This document shows, piece by piece, positions 41,524 through 50,009 of a DNA stretch of 64,000 nucleotides. The stretch's first letter is position 1, and every line of letters starts with the position of its first letter. Source of the DNA: JAKPUX01 sp035353815. GTDB lineage: Bacteria; Zhuqueibacterota; Zhuqueibacteria; Residuimicrobiales; Residuimicrobiaceae. A program made the translations under genes and the position numbers. The notes below the pieces were generated by a model. The model was not told the DNA's origin, made no database searches, and saw only the letters and a list, made by a program, of their open reading frames with translations. Where the stretch lies: contig DAOQAG010000001.1 in assembly GCA_035353815.1 (NCBI GenBank), forward strand, positions 1-64,000, in the 5' to 3' direction.

Positions 41524-44500
41524 TCAGCGCATCAACAGCATTTTGCGGGTCAGCGTCCGGCCGCCCTGGGTCAGGCGATAGAGATAGGTGCCGGTGCTCC
41601 AGCCCCGGGCATCGACGCTGATCTGGTGCCGGCCGGCCGGCTGCAACCCCTCTGCCAGTACCGCCACCTCGCGGCCGAGCAGATCATAGACAGCCAGGCG
41701 GACCGGAGCGGCCTGGGGCAGTTCGTAGCTGATCTGCGTCACCGGATTGAAGGGATTGGGATAGTTCTGCTCAAGGCCGAATCGGGCCGGGAGGGTTACC
41801 TCCGCCTGCTCCACCGCCGTGGGATTGGTGGTTTTGAGAACGACCACCAGGTTGTCCAGATAGATCGATCCGCTGGCGGCTGATCCGGCATCCGGGGCGA
41901 GCTGGATACTGTCAATCGTCAATTTGTTGCCGTCCAGGGTGCCGTTGGTCGCCAGCCAGGAGCCGACCACGCCGGGGTCGCTCATCTTCCATTCCACCAG
42001 CCGCCAGCCATACCAGTCGATCTTGACCCACTGGGTCACCTCCGGCAGGGTATTTTTGGCGGCCACCTCATCGATCGCCAGCCGGAAGAGCGAGCCGCTT
42101 CCATCTCCAAAAACCTGGATTTGCAGGGTATAGGTCGTGTCAAAGAAGACGGTGGCCGGGGTCGTGGCCGGATCGAGATAGACGCGGCAGAGGTGCTCGG
42201 CCGCTGCAGTATCCCACTGATAGCGCAGGGCGGCAGAATACTTTTGCGTCCCGAGGGAGTTGGGCAGCCATACGGTCCGGTCCATTTCAAACAGGGTCTT
42301 GGCGGCGATGGTGCCGACCGTCGAGCCGCTATAGCTGGGATCTTTCCAGTTGCTGGCGCCGAAGAATTTTTCGATGGTTACCTCCTTCAGCGTCCGCTCA
42401 CCCCGGGTCTTTAAATCCAGATCGATGGGCTGGGGGATGATATTGCCGAAGGTGTCGCTGAGGGTCGGCTTCAGGAGCAGATGATAATCGGTGTTGATCT
42501 CGAGGGCTTTGGCCGGCTGGATCGAAAGCACCGAGCGGTTGCCCATGGGCACGTGCGCCCACATTGATTTGACGGGCACTCCGCCGATAGATACGAGGAT
42601 CGTGGAGTCCTTGATGGAGGCGGGCAGGATCCGTTCATTGAACACGAGGTTGATCACCCCTTCAACCGCCATCGGCTCTTGCGTCCCGGCGGGATAGAGG
42701 GCGATCAGTTCCGGACCATTGAGATCGCGGGCATCGGTCGTGAAACGGATTTGAAAGGATCCGCCCGCGGCGCCGTCGGCGTCGCCATCGAGCGCCGTGC
42801 CGTTGCGATCGCGGGCGGCATCACTCAGAGTCAAAGTATAGGTCGTTGCGAACGCCAGAGGTGCTGCCGGCTGCAGGGTCAGGGTGCGGTGGTCCGCGCT
42901 CCAGGAGATCTTGCCCACCGCGATCGCGGGCGTGATGCTCAGGGCGGCCGCCACCGACGTGGAATCCATCCCCTTGCTGAAGACGAGGACCAGGTCATCG
43001 CCGACATGCACCGTATCGCTGTTGGCGGGTGTCGAGGCGAAGAGCCGCGGTGCGAAAGAGGGGACCGGGCCGGCTTCCGCCACATTCGAAGGCAGGGATT
43101 CGTTCCAGAACCGGTCCAGGGTCGTGGCATAATAATAGAAGGAGCCGGCGTGATCCTGCAAGCCATCAAAATGGTCGGTATAGCTGGCGCTGCCGCCGCA
43201 CCAGAGAATGCGGAGCAGGGGATCTTGGTCCGGTCGCGGGGTATTTTCTTCAATGCGATAGAGGGCGATGCGCTGCGGCGTGGTCAGGCCCGCTGGCAGG
43301 GTGACGGTCACCTCATAGGTCAACGAGTCGCGCCGGTTGACCGCGACGCCGGGCGATTCCGGCGTGGCCGTGGACAAAAAGCGCGCAGCACGTATCTTGG
43401 TCTTGTTCGAAAAAAAGGATGCTGCAGCCTCGCTGAAAAAGACGTTGTCTTCCCAGGTGCCATAGCTGAAGAACTGAAAGCCATCCACCCAGGGCACCAT
43501 GCGGCAATAGTCGACGATCTCGGCATGATGATCCATGATCCGGTTTTCACTGAGGATATAGGAGGGCGGGCCGACACTGTAGAGCCGGCCGGCGGCGATA
43601 CCCTCCTGCAGGAAGGGGCCCCAACTGTTGCTGGGACCGGCGAGCATCTTGTAGAAATCGGCGCCGACGGTCCAGTGATAGTGCATCGGCATCAGTTGGT
43701 CGACATAGCCGCGGTTGAACCAGAGCGCTGCGTCCTGATAGACCGTGCCGTAGCCCTGCCAGCCGCCCCAGTTATAGTTGCCGAGGACGGCCGCCGAAAG
43801 CCGCACCCAAGGCTTGGCGGCCTGAACGGAATCGTGCAGGGTGTGGACGAATTCGGTAACCGACCAGCGCCACCACTCTTCCCAGGAGCCGAATCCGGCG
43901 GGCACCCCTGCACTGTAGGGATGCTCGACGTCATAGAGATAGCGCGAAGCCATGTTCGCCTGGAGATCGGCGAGTTCGGCCTCGCTGATCTGACCATCCA
44001 GCTTGGGGCGGGCGGGCTCCTTTTGCAGCGCCGCTGCACCGGATTCCTCGTTCCAGCGCACATAGTCGAGATGGAGGCCATCGATATCATAGCGGCGCAC
44101 CAGATCCATCGCCACCGCCACGGTATACGCGCGCACCGCTGCCAGTCCGGGTGAGAGGGCGCGCGAGGCGTTCATCGGCTGGTCGCTGGAGTTGCGGCAG
44201 ACCCATTCGGGATGGTCGCCGGACGGCGATCCGGGTGCGGTCGACGAACACTGGAAGCTGTTGAACCAGGCGTGCAGCTCCAGGCCGCGGTTGTGGGCTT
44301 GCTCGATGGCATAGGCCAGGGGGTCGAAGCCCGGATCCATGCTGTCCAGATAGCTGCCCCACGGTTCAAAGCTGGAGGCATAATAGGCCGTGCCAGCCTG
44401 GCGCACCTGCCAGACCACGGCGTTCATGTTGGCTTTCTCGTGATCATCGAGAATCTTGCGGATGCGCGCCTTGACTGTCTCGACCGGCTGATGCCCGCCA

Positions 44501-44604
44501 TAGATCTCCCAGGTGATGACCCAGGTAGCGCGAAACTCGCTGGTCTCAGCGGCCCAGAGTGCACTGCAACAAAAGAGCAGCCCACAGAGAAAATACTTTT
44601 TCAT
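41524..44604 (-). CDS. GHL10 glycoside hydrolase-like protein with SbsA-Ig-like domains and T9SS tail
   Basis: A 1026-residue secreted protein. Signal peptide about 1-19 (YFLCGLLFCCSALWA). GHL10 domain about 24-430: FRATWVITWEIYGGH, LHAWFNSFQCS, YDIDGLHLDYVRWNEESG with the acidic pair, and GYVDQLMPMHYHW. Next come an Fn3-like segment, two SbsA_Ig/Big_5-like domains (about 540-750; LFASTPANSDTVHVGDDLVL, LIALYPAGTQEPMAVEGVIN), a jelly-roll segment (about 755-935) and a T9SS type A tail from NYPNPFNPVTQISYEL to RKMLLMR. It shares the GHL10 core with 10182-11675 but is twice as long and surface-targeted. First gene of a run with GT9, kinase and regulator. GAGG precedes ATG 44604. Confidence 0.85.
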   Translation of the reverse strand: MKKYFLCGLLFCCSALWAAETSEFRATWVITWEIYGGHQPVETVKARIRKILDDHEKANMNAVVWQVRQAGTAYYASSFEPWGSYLDSMDPGFDPLAYAIEQAHNRGLELHAWFNSFQCSSTAPGSPSGDHPEWVCRNSSDQPMNASRALSPGLAAVRAYTVAVAMDLVRRYDIDGLHLDYVRWNEESGAAALQKEPARPKLDGQISEAELADLQANMASRYLYDVEHPYSAGVPAGFGSWEEWWRWSVTEFVHTLHDSVQAAKPWVRLSAAVLGNYNWGGWQGYGTVYQDAALWFNRGYVDQLMPMHYHWTVGADFYKMLAGPSNSWGPFLQEGIAAGRLYSVGPPSYILSENRIMDHHAEIVDYCRMVPWVDGFQFFSYGTWEDNVFFSEAAASFFSNKTKIRAARFLSTATPESPGVAVNRRDSLTYEVTVTLPAGLTTPQRIALYRIEENTPRPDQDPLLRILWCGGSASYTDHFDGLQDHAGSFYYYATTLDRFWNESLPSNVAEAGPVPSFAPRLFASTPANSDTVHVGDDLVLVFSKGMDSTSVAAALSITPAIAVGKISWSADHRTLTLQPAAPLAFATTYTLTLSDAARDRNGTALDGDADGAAGGSFQIRFTTDARDLNGPELIALYPAGTQEPMAVEGVINLVFNERILPASIKDSTILVSIGGVPVKSMWAHVPMGNRSVLSIQPAKALEINTDYHLLLKPTLSDTFGNIIPQPIDLDLKTRGERTLKEVTIEKFFGASNWKDPSYSGSTVGTIAAKTLFEMDRTVWLPNSLGTQKYSAALRYQWDTAAAEHLCRVYLDPATTPATVFFDTTYTLQIQVFGDGSGSLFRLAIDEVAAKNTLPEVTQWVKIDWYGWRLVEWKMSDPGVVGSWLATNGTLDGNKLTIDSIQLAPDAGSAASGSIYLDNLVVVLKTTNPTAVEQAEVTLPARFGLEQNYPNPFNPVTQISYELPQAAPVRLAVYDLLGREVAVLAEGLQPAGRHQISVDARGWSTGTYLYRLTQGGRTLTRKMLLMR

Positions 44605-44633
44605 TCCCAACCTCAATGATGGTTTGTGCAAAA

Positions 44634-44682
44634 AAATCCGCTGCGGCCGCCCCGGCTGGGGCTGCAAAATCACAGCGGATTT
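44634..44682 (-). terminator. Leftward terminator after partner protein A
   Basis: Minus-strand 10-bp arms AAATCCGCTG / CAGCGGATTT around an inner GCCCC/GGGGC stem, followed by further T. It separates the TonB-receptor array from the GHL10 gene, which starts about 30 bases later. Confidence 0.82.
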
Positions 44683-44694
44683 TAACAGCAGCAG

Positions 44695-46887
44695 TTAACG
44701 GATAATGACCAGCTTGCGAACGGCGGTGTCGCCTTTCTTGTAGAGCAGGGTATTGGTGGCCGAATCGTACTGATCCGCCGTGACTTCAAAGTGAACGATG
44801 TAGATGCCACTGACCACCACCTGGCGCGAGCTGGTGATGGAATTCCAGCTCTCATCCCCGCTGCCGTCTTCGTGCGAAATCTGGTTGATCAGATCGCCGC
44901 GCTCGGTAAAGATGCGAATGGTGCAGTGTCCGGGGATGTTGAGGAACATGATCTTGTCGTTCTCGCCGGTGTACTGCAGCACCCGCGATTTGATGTTGTA
45001 GGGATTGGGCACGATCCGGATGCCCGGGGTGATCACATTGCCATCGGCATCGACCACGTCTTCCAGGCTTGAGCCTGCCTGCCGGCGCAGGTAGGCCGGT
45101 TCGGTGGTCTGGGTGTAGTAGCGACTGCTCAGCAAGGGTCCTGGCGGATTGCACTCGCCGCTGCTGTTCTTGCTGCCGTCGTTGAAGGCGGAGACATAAT
45201 AGTAATAGGAGATGCCGCGGATGGCCGAGACATCGGCAAAGGCATGGATATCCTTGCCACCGCTGTAGATCTCCTGAAAGACCGTGTCGGTGCGCCCGAC
45301 CGCGCGAAAGACCTTGTAGCCCGCAAAGTCGGACTCGCTCTCCGAGGGACTGGCGGACCAGGAAACCGTGATGCGGTCGCCGCCCGATTTGACATCGACC
45401 AGGGGCGGTGGCTGCGGCGGCTGGGGAATCTTGTACTCGGCGTCCATGGCGCGCTTGGCGCGGCCGAAGGTCATCAGGATCGAATCCTTGCCGGTGAACA
45501 CCCACTTGTTCTTGTAGACATCCTTGTCGTTGGTGGTGCTGCCATCGGGCAGGGTGAAGGGGCCCTTGTCACCCGGATCGAGATAGGCTTTCTTCCAGCG
45601 GGCGCCGATCGATTCGCACATCTGCCGGTTGAGGCCGGAGACGCCTTCGGCCTCAACAAAGGTGACCGACTCACCCGGCTGCAGGTCCCAGGGGCCGTAA
45701 CAGGCCCAGACATTGGTGCCGCCGCCGTCGTTGTGCACTGTGGAGGGATCGGGATGGGTGGCCATGTAGGTTTCATCAAAGCGGGTCGTTCCGCCCAGTC
45801 CCATGTAGGGATTGCCGCTGAGGACGTTGTAGAGGATGGCCATGGAGGGTTCACCCTCTTTGGTATAGCTGGTGACACCGGGATAGGAGTCGCCCGCATG
45901 CCACCCCAGTTTGAGCAGCTGCGCCGGATCATCGCTATGATCGCCCGCCGACTTGTCGACGTGGAGAATGGCCACGCCCGCATGCTGGGGGGAGGCCAGC
46001 CGTCCGTTTTTGGAGATGTACGGGCCGCCGATATTATCAAAGGCGTTGACCGGATTCTGCCCGACGTATTCAAAACCGCAGCGGATCCAGTCGACGATGG
46101 GATTGGCTTCGGTGATCTTTTCACCGGCATGCGCCGCATAGTTCTCGCCGCGCTTGGTAACCCAGCTGAACTTGCCGTAGGTTTGCGCCGATCCCACCGG
46201 GCTGGCACCGTCCCGGCACACCGAGTAGCGCACTCCGAAACTGAAGCGGACGCCCGTGAGGGGGCGTGTCAGCTCGATCTCGGAGTCATAATCGGTATTA
46301 CCGGTGTTCTCCAGCGTCCAGGTCTGGATGAAATAATTGTTATGGTACTGCTGGGAGAAGGCATAGATGGTCCGGGTGATGGTAAGGCCGATCAGGGTAT
46401 TGACCTTGTTGATGACAATACGGTCGGGAATGATCGTGGGATCGATCTCATCGACATCCGTGGCATACGGAGCGCTGATATCAATGCCGTCCACGTAGAC
46501 CGTCGGCAGCGCAAATTTGGCGATCTGCTTGAGTTCTACCGGGAAGAGAGCGGTCCCGACATTGCCTTCGGAAAAGGTGATCGCGAAATTGTCATAATGT
46601 TCATCGCGGGCATTGGTAAAGTTGGTGCAGCCGATCCACTGCCGGCGGATCACCGAATTGTCCTGATAGAAATACCCGGCCGGCCAGCGCAGGCCCTCAT
46701 AATAGGTGTTGTTCCAGGCGCGGTCGGAACCGTAGGCGGTGTAATGGTTTTGCAGCTCACCAATACGAATATAGCGCCGGTCCGTAGAGACCACCTGCGA
46801 AAACGCCGCGAACCAAATTCCGGTGAGCATCAGGGTGAGGATGATCCCCTTGAGACCGGGCATTGGGGGGTGATAGGTTCTCTTCAT
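44695..46887 (-). CDS. TonB-receptor partner protein A (new family, Fn3 domain, T9SS-like tail)
   Basis: A 730-residue exported protein; signal peptide about 1-31 (GIILTLMLTGIWFAAFSQ), no lipobox. The N-terminal 500 residues form a conserved domain shared with 50010-52163 and 60394-62469: YYEGLRWPAGYFYQDNSVI, VDEIDPTIIPDR, QQYHNNYFIQTWTLENTGNT, AGVAILHVDKSAGDHSDDPA, PGESVTFVEAEGVSGL, and TTNDKDVYKNKWVFTGKDSI. Residues about 515-610 are Fn3-like (GYKVFRAVGRTDT). The tail from IRIVPNPYNIKSR to RKLVIIR is T9SS-like. It starts 17 bases after the TonB receptor A gene ends, so the two are made together. I do not recognise the main domain. It is not SusD: no lipobox and no TPR helices. Confidence 0.75.
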   Translation of the reverse strand: MKRTYHPPMPGLKGIILTLMLTGIWFAAFSQVVSTDRRYIRIGELQNHYTAYGSDRAWNNTYYEGLRWPAGYFYQDNSVIRRQWIGCTNFTNARDEHYDNFAITFSEGNVGTALFPVELKQIAKFALPTVYVDGIDISAPYATDVDEIDPTIIPDRIVINKVNTLIGLTITRTIYAFSQQYHNNYFIQTWTLENTGNTDYDSEIELTRPLTGVRFSFGVRYSVCRDGASPVGSAQTYGKFSWVTKRGENYAAHAGEKITEANPIVDWIRCGFEYVGQNPVNAFDNIGGPYISKNGRLASPQHAGVAILHVDKSAGDHSDDPAQLLKLGWHAGDSYPGVTSYTKEGEPSMAILYNVLSGNPYMGLGGTTRFDETYMATHPDPSTVHNDGGGTNVWACYGPWDLQPGESVTFVEAEGVSGLNRQMCESIGARWKKAYLDPGDKGPFTLPDGSTTNDKDVYKNKWVFTGKDSILMTFGRAKRAMDAEYKIPQPPQPPPLVDVKSGGDRITVSWSASPSESESDFAGYKVFRAVGRTDTVFQEIYSGGKDIHAFADVSAIRGISYYYYVSAFNDGSKNSSGECNPPGPLLSSRYYTQTTEPAYLRRQAGSSLEDVVDADGNVITPGIRIVPNPYNIKSRVLQYTGENDKIMFLNIPGHCTIRIFTERGDLINQISHEDGSGDESWNSITSSRQVVVSGIYIVHFEVTADQYDSATNTLLYKKGDTAVRKLVIIR

Positions 46888-46904
46888 TTTAATTCCTCGT
46901 GCAA

Positions 46905-49900
46905 TTAAAAGTTGATCCTGATGCCGAACGTGATATCACGCGGATTCAGCCACCAGAGGGAATCGATGTTCGGATTATCGATATAGGACTTGTTCTCCTT
47001 GCGCACCTTGTTGCGCGCCGTGATGGCCGGGTCGTTATAGGGATTGAGCTCAAGGGCTTCATATTTGGTCCCTTCGGGGCGCAGATCACCGATCTTGTCG
47101 CTCCCCTTTTCATCCCCCTTCTCCCAGTCAAAATTGAGAGATTCGAGATAATCCACATAATCATAATTGTCCGAAAAACCAGCAGAATTGAGATACTTGA
47201 TATCGAGCACGTTGGTAAAATCAAGATAGAGCTGGCTCTCCATTTTCGCGATGCGGATCGATTTGGCCAGACGCAGATCGAGATTATACCAGTTCTTCCA
47301 GCGCACATTGTCCACTACGCCCGGGATATTGTTGGGATTGTAGGTGACGTAACTGCCGGCCCGCCAGTCCCCGAGCAGGCTGACGTTGAAAGATTCGAAC
47401 GGATGCAGGCCGGAGATTTGCGGACCAAATCCTTTGGGCGTGTGCAGATCGAGGTTCATGCGGGCATAGGGGCGCGGATGCGGCCGCTCCTGATAGAGAT
47501 TTTCGCGCAGGTAGGCCCGCTGTTCGTTGGGATTTTCATAATTGGAAACCAGCCCGAAATAGCCGCTGGTGGAAACCTCATAGGTATAATTCACAAAACC
47601 GGTGATCCACTCGCCGCTCTGTTTGGTCAGGGTCGCCTCAAAGCCGCGGATATCCTGGTAGCGATTGTTCTCGGCCTTGTAGTAATCGACCGTGCCCTTG
47701 AAATTGTGATAATAGACCCAGCCGGCCTGATTGCTCACGTCCTTGTAATGGGCGGCGAGATTCAACAGCATCGTCCCGAAAAGACTCTGCGAATAGCCCA
47801 GTTCGTAGGAGACGGTCTTTTCCATTTCCATATTGGGATCGCCCAGGTAGGTGACCAGGCCGCTGCGTTCCTGCTGCATCCGGAACCGGTAGGAGGAATA
47901 GGCCTCCTGACGGAAATGGCCATAGTTGAAATAGAGCTTGCTGTTGTCGGTGATGGGGTGCGAAATGCCCAGGCGCGGACTCCAGTAGGTCCGGGATTTC
48001 GATTTCGCCTTGGCCACGTGGGTCGAGATCTCTTTGCCATATCCGGCCCCAAGATTGACATCGTAGGCATCGAGTACGAGATAATCGCCATTCGGATGGA
48101 CCTGATCCATGCGTAAGCCAAGGTTGGCGACAAAACCCTGATACTCGATCTTGTCCTGTGCAAAGGCACCAATGCGGAAGGGGAAGACGTTGTAGGTCAT
48201 CGCGCGGTTCCAGGTATCCATGGAAGGGCTCACGGTACTGGATTTGATATCATAGTCATTATAGACGGCCTGAACACCCGTCTTGAGCTGGTGCCGTGCG
48301 GAGATCTGGCTGGTCAGGTCGGCTTTGAAGGTGGTGGTGCTGTTCACGCTTTTGTCGCGCCCCAGGTTCATCCAGCCGCCCATCCGGTCACCGTTGATGC
48401 TGTTGGTGCCGTAGCCCCAGTACCCGTAGGGCATTTCATCGACAAAATAGCCGGGCAGGATCTGGTTCGTCCTGGTCGTGTCGCGCAGGCTCATCTGGTA
48501 GGTATTGGTGCGGTTGTATTGATACTCCAGGGCGACCTCATAGAAGGTGCGGGGTGAAAGCATGTGCGTCAGCTTCAGACCATGCACCTGCCGGTAAATG
48601 GCGGTGGGGCTGTAGTAGGCGGGCACATAGAGAACGGCCAGGCCATCGGTGCTGTTGAGCAGATCGGCGATCTCACTCTGATCGCGCAGGACATACCCGG
48701 TCGGTGTGGTGGTCCAGTTGTACGGGGAGACCGAGTAGACCTCGCCGTAGAGGCCGGTATACATCAACTTCATGTTCCTGGCCGGATCGGAGGTCAGCTT
48801 GAGCTGGGTATAGTTCTCGTTGTAGCCGTCACGGGAGAGAGGATAGATGAACATCTCCTGTTCGCGGAAGTGGCTGAGGAAGAAGCGCGTATGGCCGAAC
48901 TGATTCAGCAGGGGTACCGGACCGCCGAAGCCCAAATCCGCCACATAGTCGGGTTTGGTGATATCGCCCTGGCGGCGGTGCTGCCATTCATATACCTTTT
49001 TCGCCCCCTCGGCTGTAACGTCATTAGTGGGATTGGCATCCTGCAGGGTCTTGTCCGCCACCGACTGCCAGCCGTCAAAGTTGGGGTACTGGCTGCGCGT
49101 GTACTCATCCCAGGCGCCATTATCGGTGCCCGTGTAACAGACCGCCGGATCGAGATAGACGCGGTTGAAATAGGACATGGGATCATAGAGGGAGAGGCCG
49201 AAATGCTTGGAGGCCGGGGGACTGTAATTAAGATTGGCGGTAAAATTGTAGCGTGCAGCATCCCCTTCCTTGGTGATCACATTGACCAGACCGGAACGGA
49301 CGTTGCCATATTCGGCGTTGAACCCGCCTGTCTGGATCTGGATCTCTTTCACCGCGCTCATCGACAGCGCGGCGTAGGGAATATTGGAGCGCTCATCGTT
49401 CAGCGAGAGGCCGTCGAGCAGCATGATGGTCTGATTGGCGGCACCGCCGCGGACCAGAAGGCCTTCGCTGCCCTTCTGGATGCCCGCCTGGAGGACGAGG
49501 GCTTCACGCACGGTCTGCACCGGCATATTCTCGATCGTCGCGGTCTCGAGATTGGTCTGGCTGCTCGAGACATCGCGCTTTACCACCGGGCGCTGCGCCA
49601 CAACCACGACATTCTCCCCTTCGATGGCCACACTTTTTAGGGCGCGGTTGACTTCGGTGGTGCGATCGATCTCGACGCGCACCTGCCGCACCTGGTAGGT
49701 GGCATAGCCCAGCATGGAGAAACGCAGATCATAGGTGCCGGGCGAAAGGTTAATGATGGTGAAGCGTCCATCGATGTTGGTCACGGCGCCATAGCTGGTG
49801 CCCTCGATGATGACATTGACGCCAGGCAGAGGCCCTCCGGTCTCCGCATCGGTGACCACACCGGTCAATTTGCCGGTGGTGCCGGCAAACAGCCCGCAGG

Positions 49901-49946
49901 AAAGACCGAGTACCAGAATCAGAATCCATGTGTACAGTCTTGGCAT
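46905..49946 (-). CDS. TonB-dependent outer membrane receptor A (SusC-like)
   Basis: A 1013-residue receptor. Signal peptide about 1-21, then a carboxypeptidase-regulatory-like domain (about 24-108; GVVTDAETGGPLPGVNVIIE), a TonB-box-like stretch ENVVVVAQRPVV, a plug domain (about 120-230; SEGLLVRGGAANQTIMLLDG, FNAEYGNVRSGLVNVITKEG) and a long beta-barrel ending DITFGIRINF, with terminal Phe as the outer membrane assembly signal. It imports a ligand across the outer membrane with TonB-ExbBD energy. Ligand unknown. AGGAGAG precedes the ATG. It is 63 bases downstream of partner B and 17 bases upstream of partner A: a repeated receptor-partner unit. Confidence 0.92.
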   Translation of the reverse strand: MPRLYTWILILVLGLSCGLFAGTTGKLTGVVTDAETGGPLPGVNVIIEGTSYGAVTNIDGRFTIINLSPGTYDLRFSMLGYATYQVRQVRVEIDRTTEVNRALKSVAIEGENVVVVAQRPVVKRDVSSSQTNLETATIENMPVQTVREALVLQAGIQKGSEGLLVRGGAANQTIMLLDGLSLNDERSNIPYAALSMSAVKEIQIQTGGFNAEYGNVRSGLVNVITKEGDAARYNFTANLNYSPPASKHFGLSLYDPMSYFNRVYLDPAVCYTGTDNGAWDEYTRSQYPNFDGWQSVADKTLQDANPTNDVTAEGAKKVYEWQHRRQGDITKPDYVADLGFGGPVPLLNQFGHTRFFLSHFREQEMFIYPLSRDGYNENYTQLKLTSDPARNMKLMYTGLYGEVYSVSPYNWTTTPTGYVLRDQSEIADLLNSTDGLAVLYVPAYYSPTAIYRQVHGLKLTHMLSPRTFYEVALEYQYNRTNTYQMSLRDTTRTNQILPGYFVDEMPYGYWGYGTNSINGDRMGGWMNLGRDKSVNSTTTFKADLTSQISARHQLKTGVQAVYNDYDIKSSTVSPSMDTWNRAMTYNVFPFRIGAFAQDKIEYQGFVANLGLRMDQVHPNGDYLVLDAYDVNLGAGYGKEISTHVAKAKSKSRTYWSPRLGISHPITDNSKLYFNYGHFRQEAYSSYRFRMQQERSGLVTYLGDPNMEMEKTVSYELGYSQSLFGTMLLNLAAHYKDVSNQAGWVYYHNFKGTVDYYKAENNRYQDIRGFEATLTKQSGEWITGFVNYTYEVSTSGYFGLVSNYENPNEQRAYLRENLYQERPHPRPYARMNLDLHTPKGFGPQISGLHPFESFNVSLLGDWRAGSYVTYNPNNIPGVVDNVRWKNWYNLDLRLAKSIRIAKMESQLYLDFTNVLDIKYLNSAGFSDNYDYVDYLESLNFDWEKGDEKGSDKIGDLRPEGTKYEALELNPYNDPAITARNKVRKENKSYIDNPNIDSLWWLNPRDITFGIRINF

Positions 49947-50009
49947 AATGCTTCTCTCCTGTAATCCATAATACCTTGAGACAAGAGCCGGGTCAGAACA
50001 AGAAAAGGA

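Noticed and set aside
44695..46887. Calling the receptor partner proteins SusD
   Set aside because: SusD proteins are lipoproteins with TPR-type helices and no Fn3 or sorting tail. The partners have ordinary signal peptides, beta-rich sequence and a T9SS-like C-terminus.
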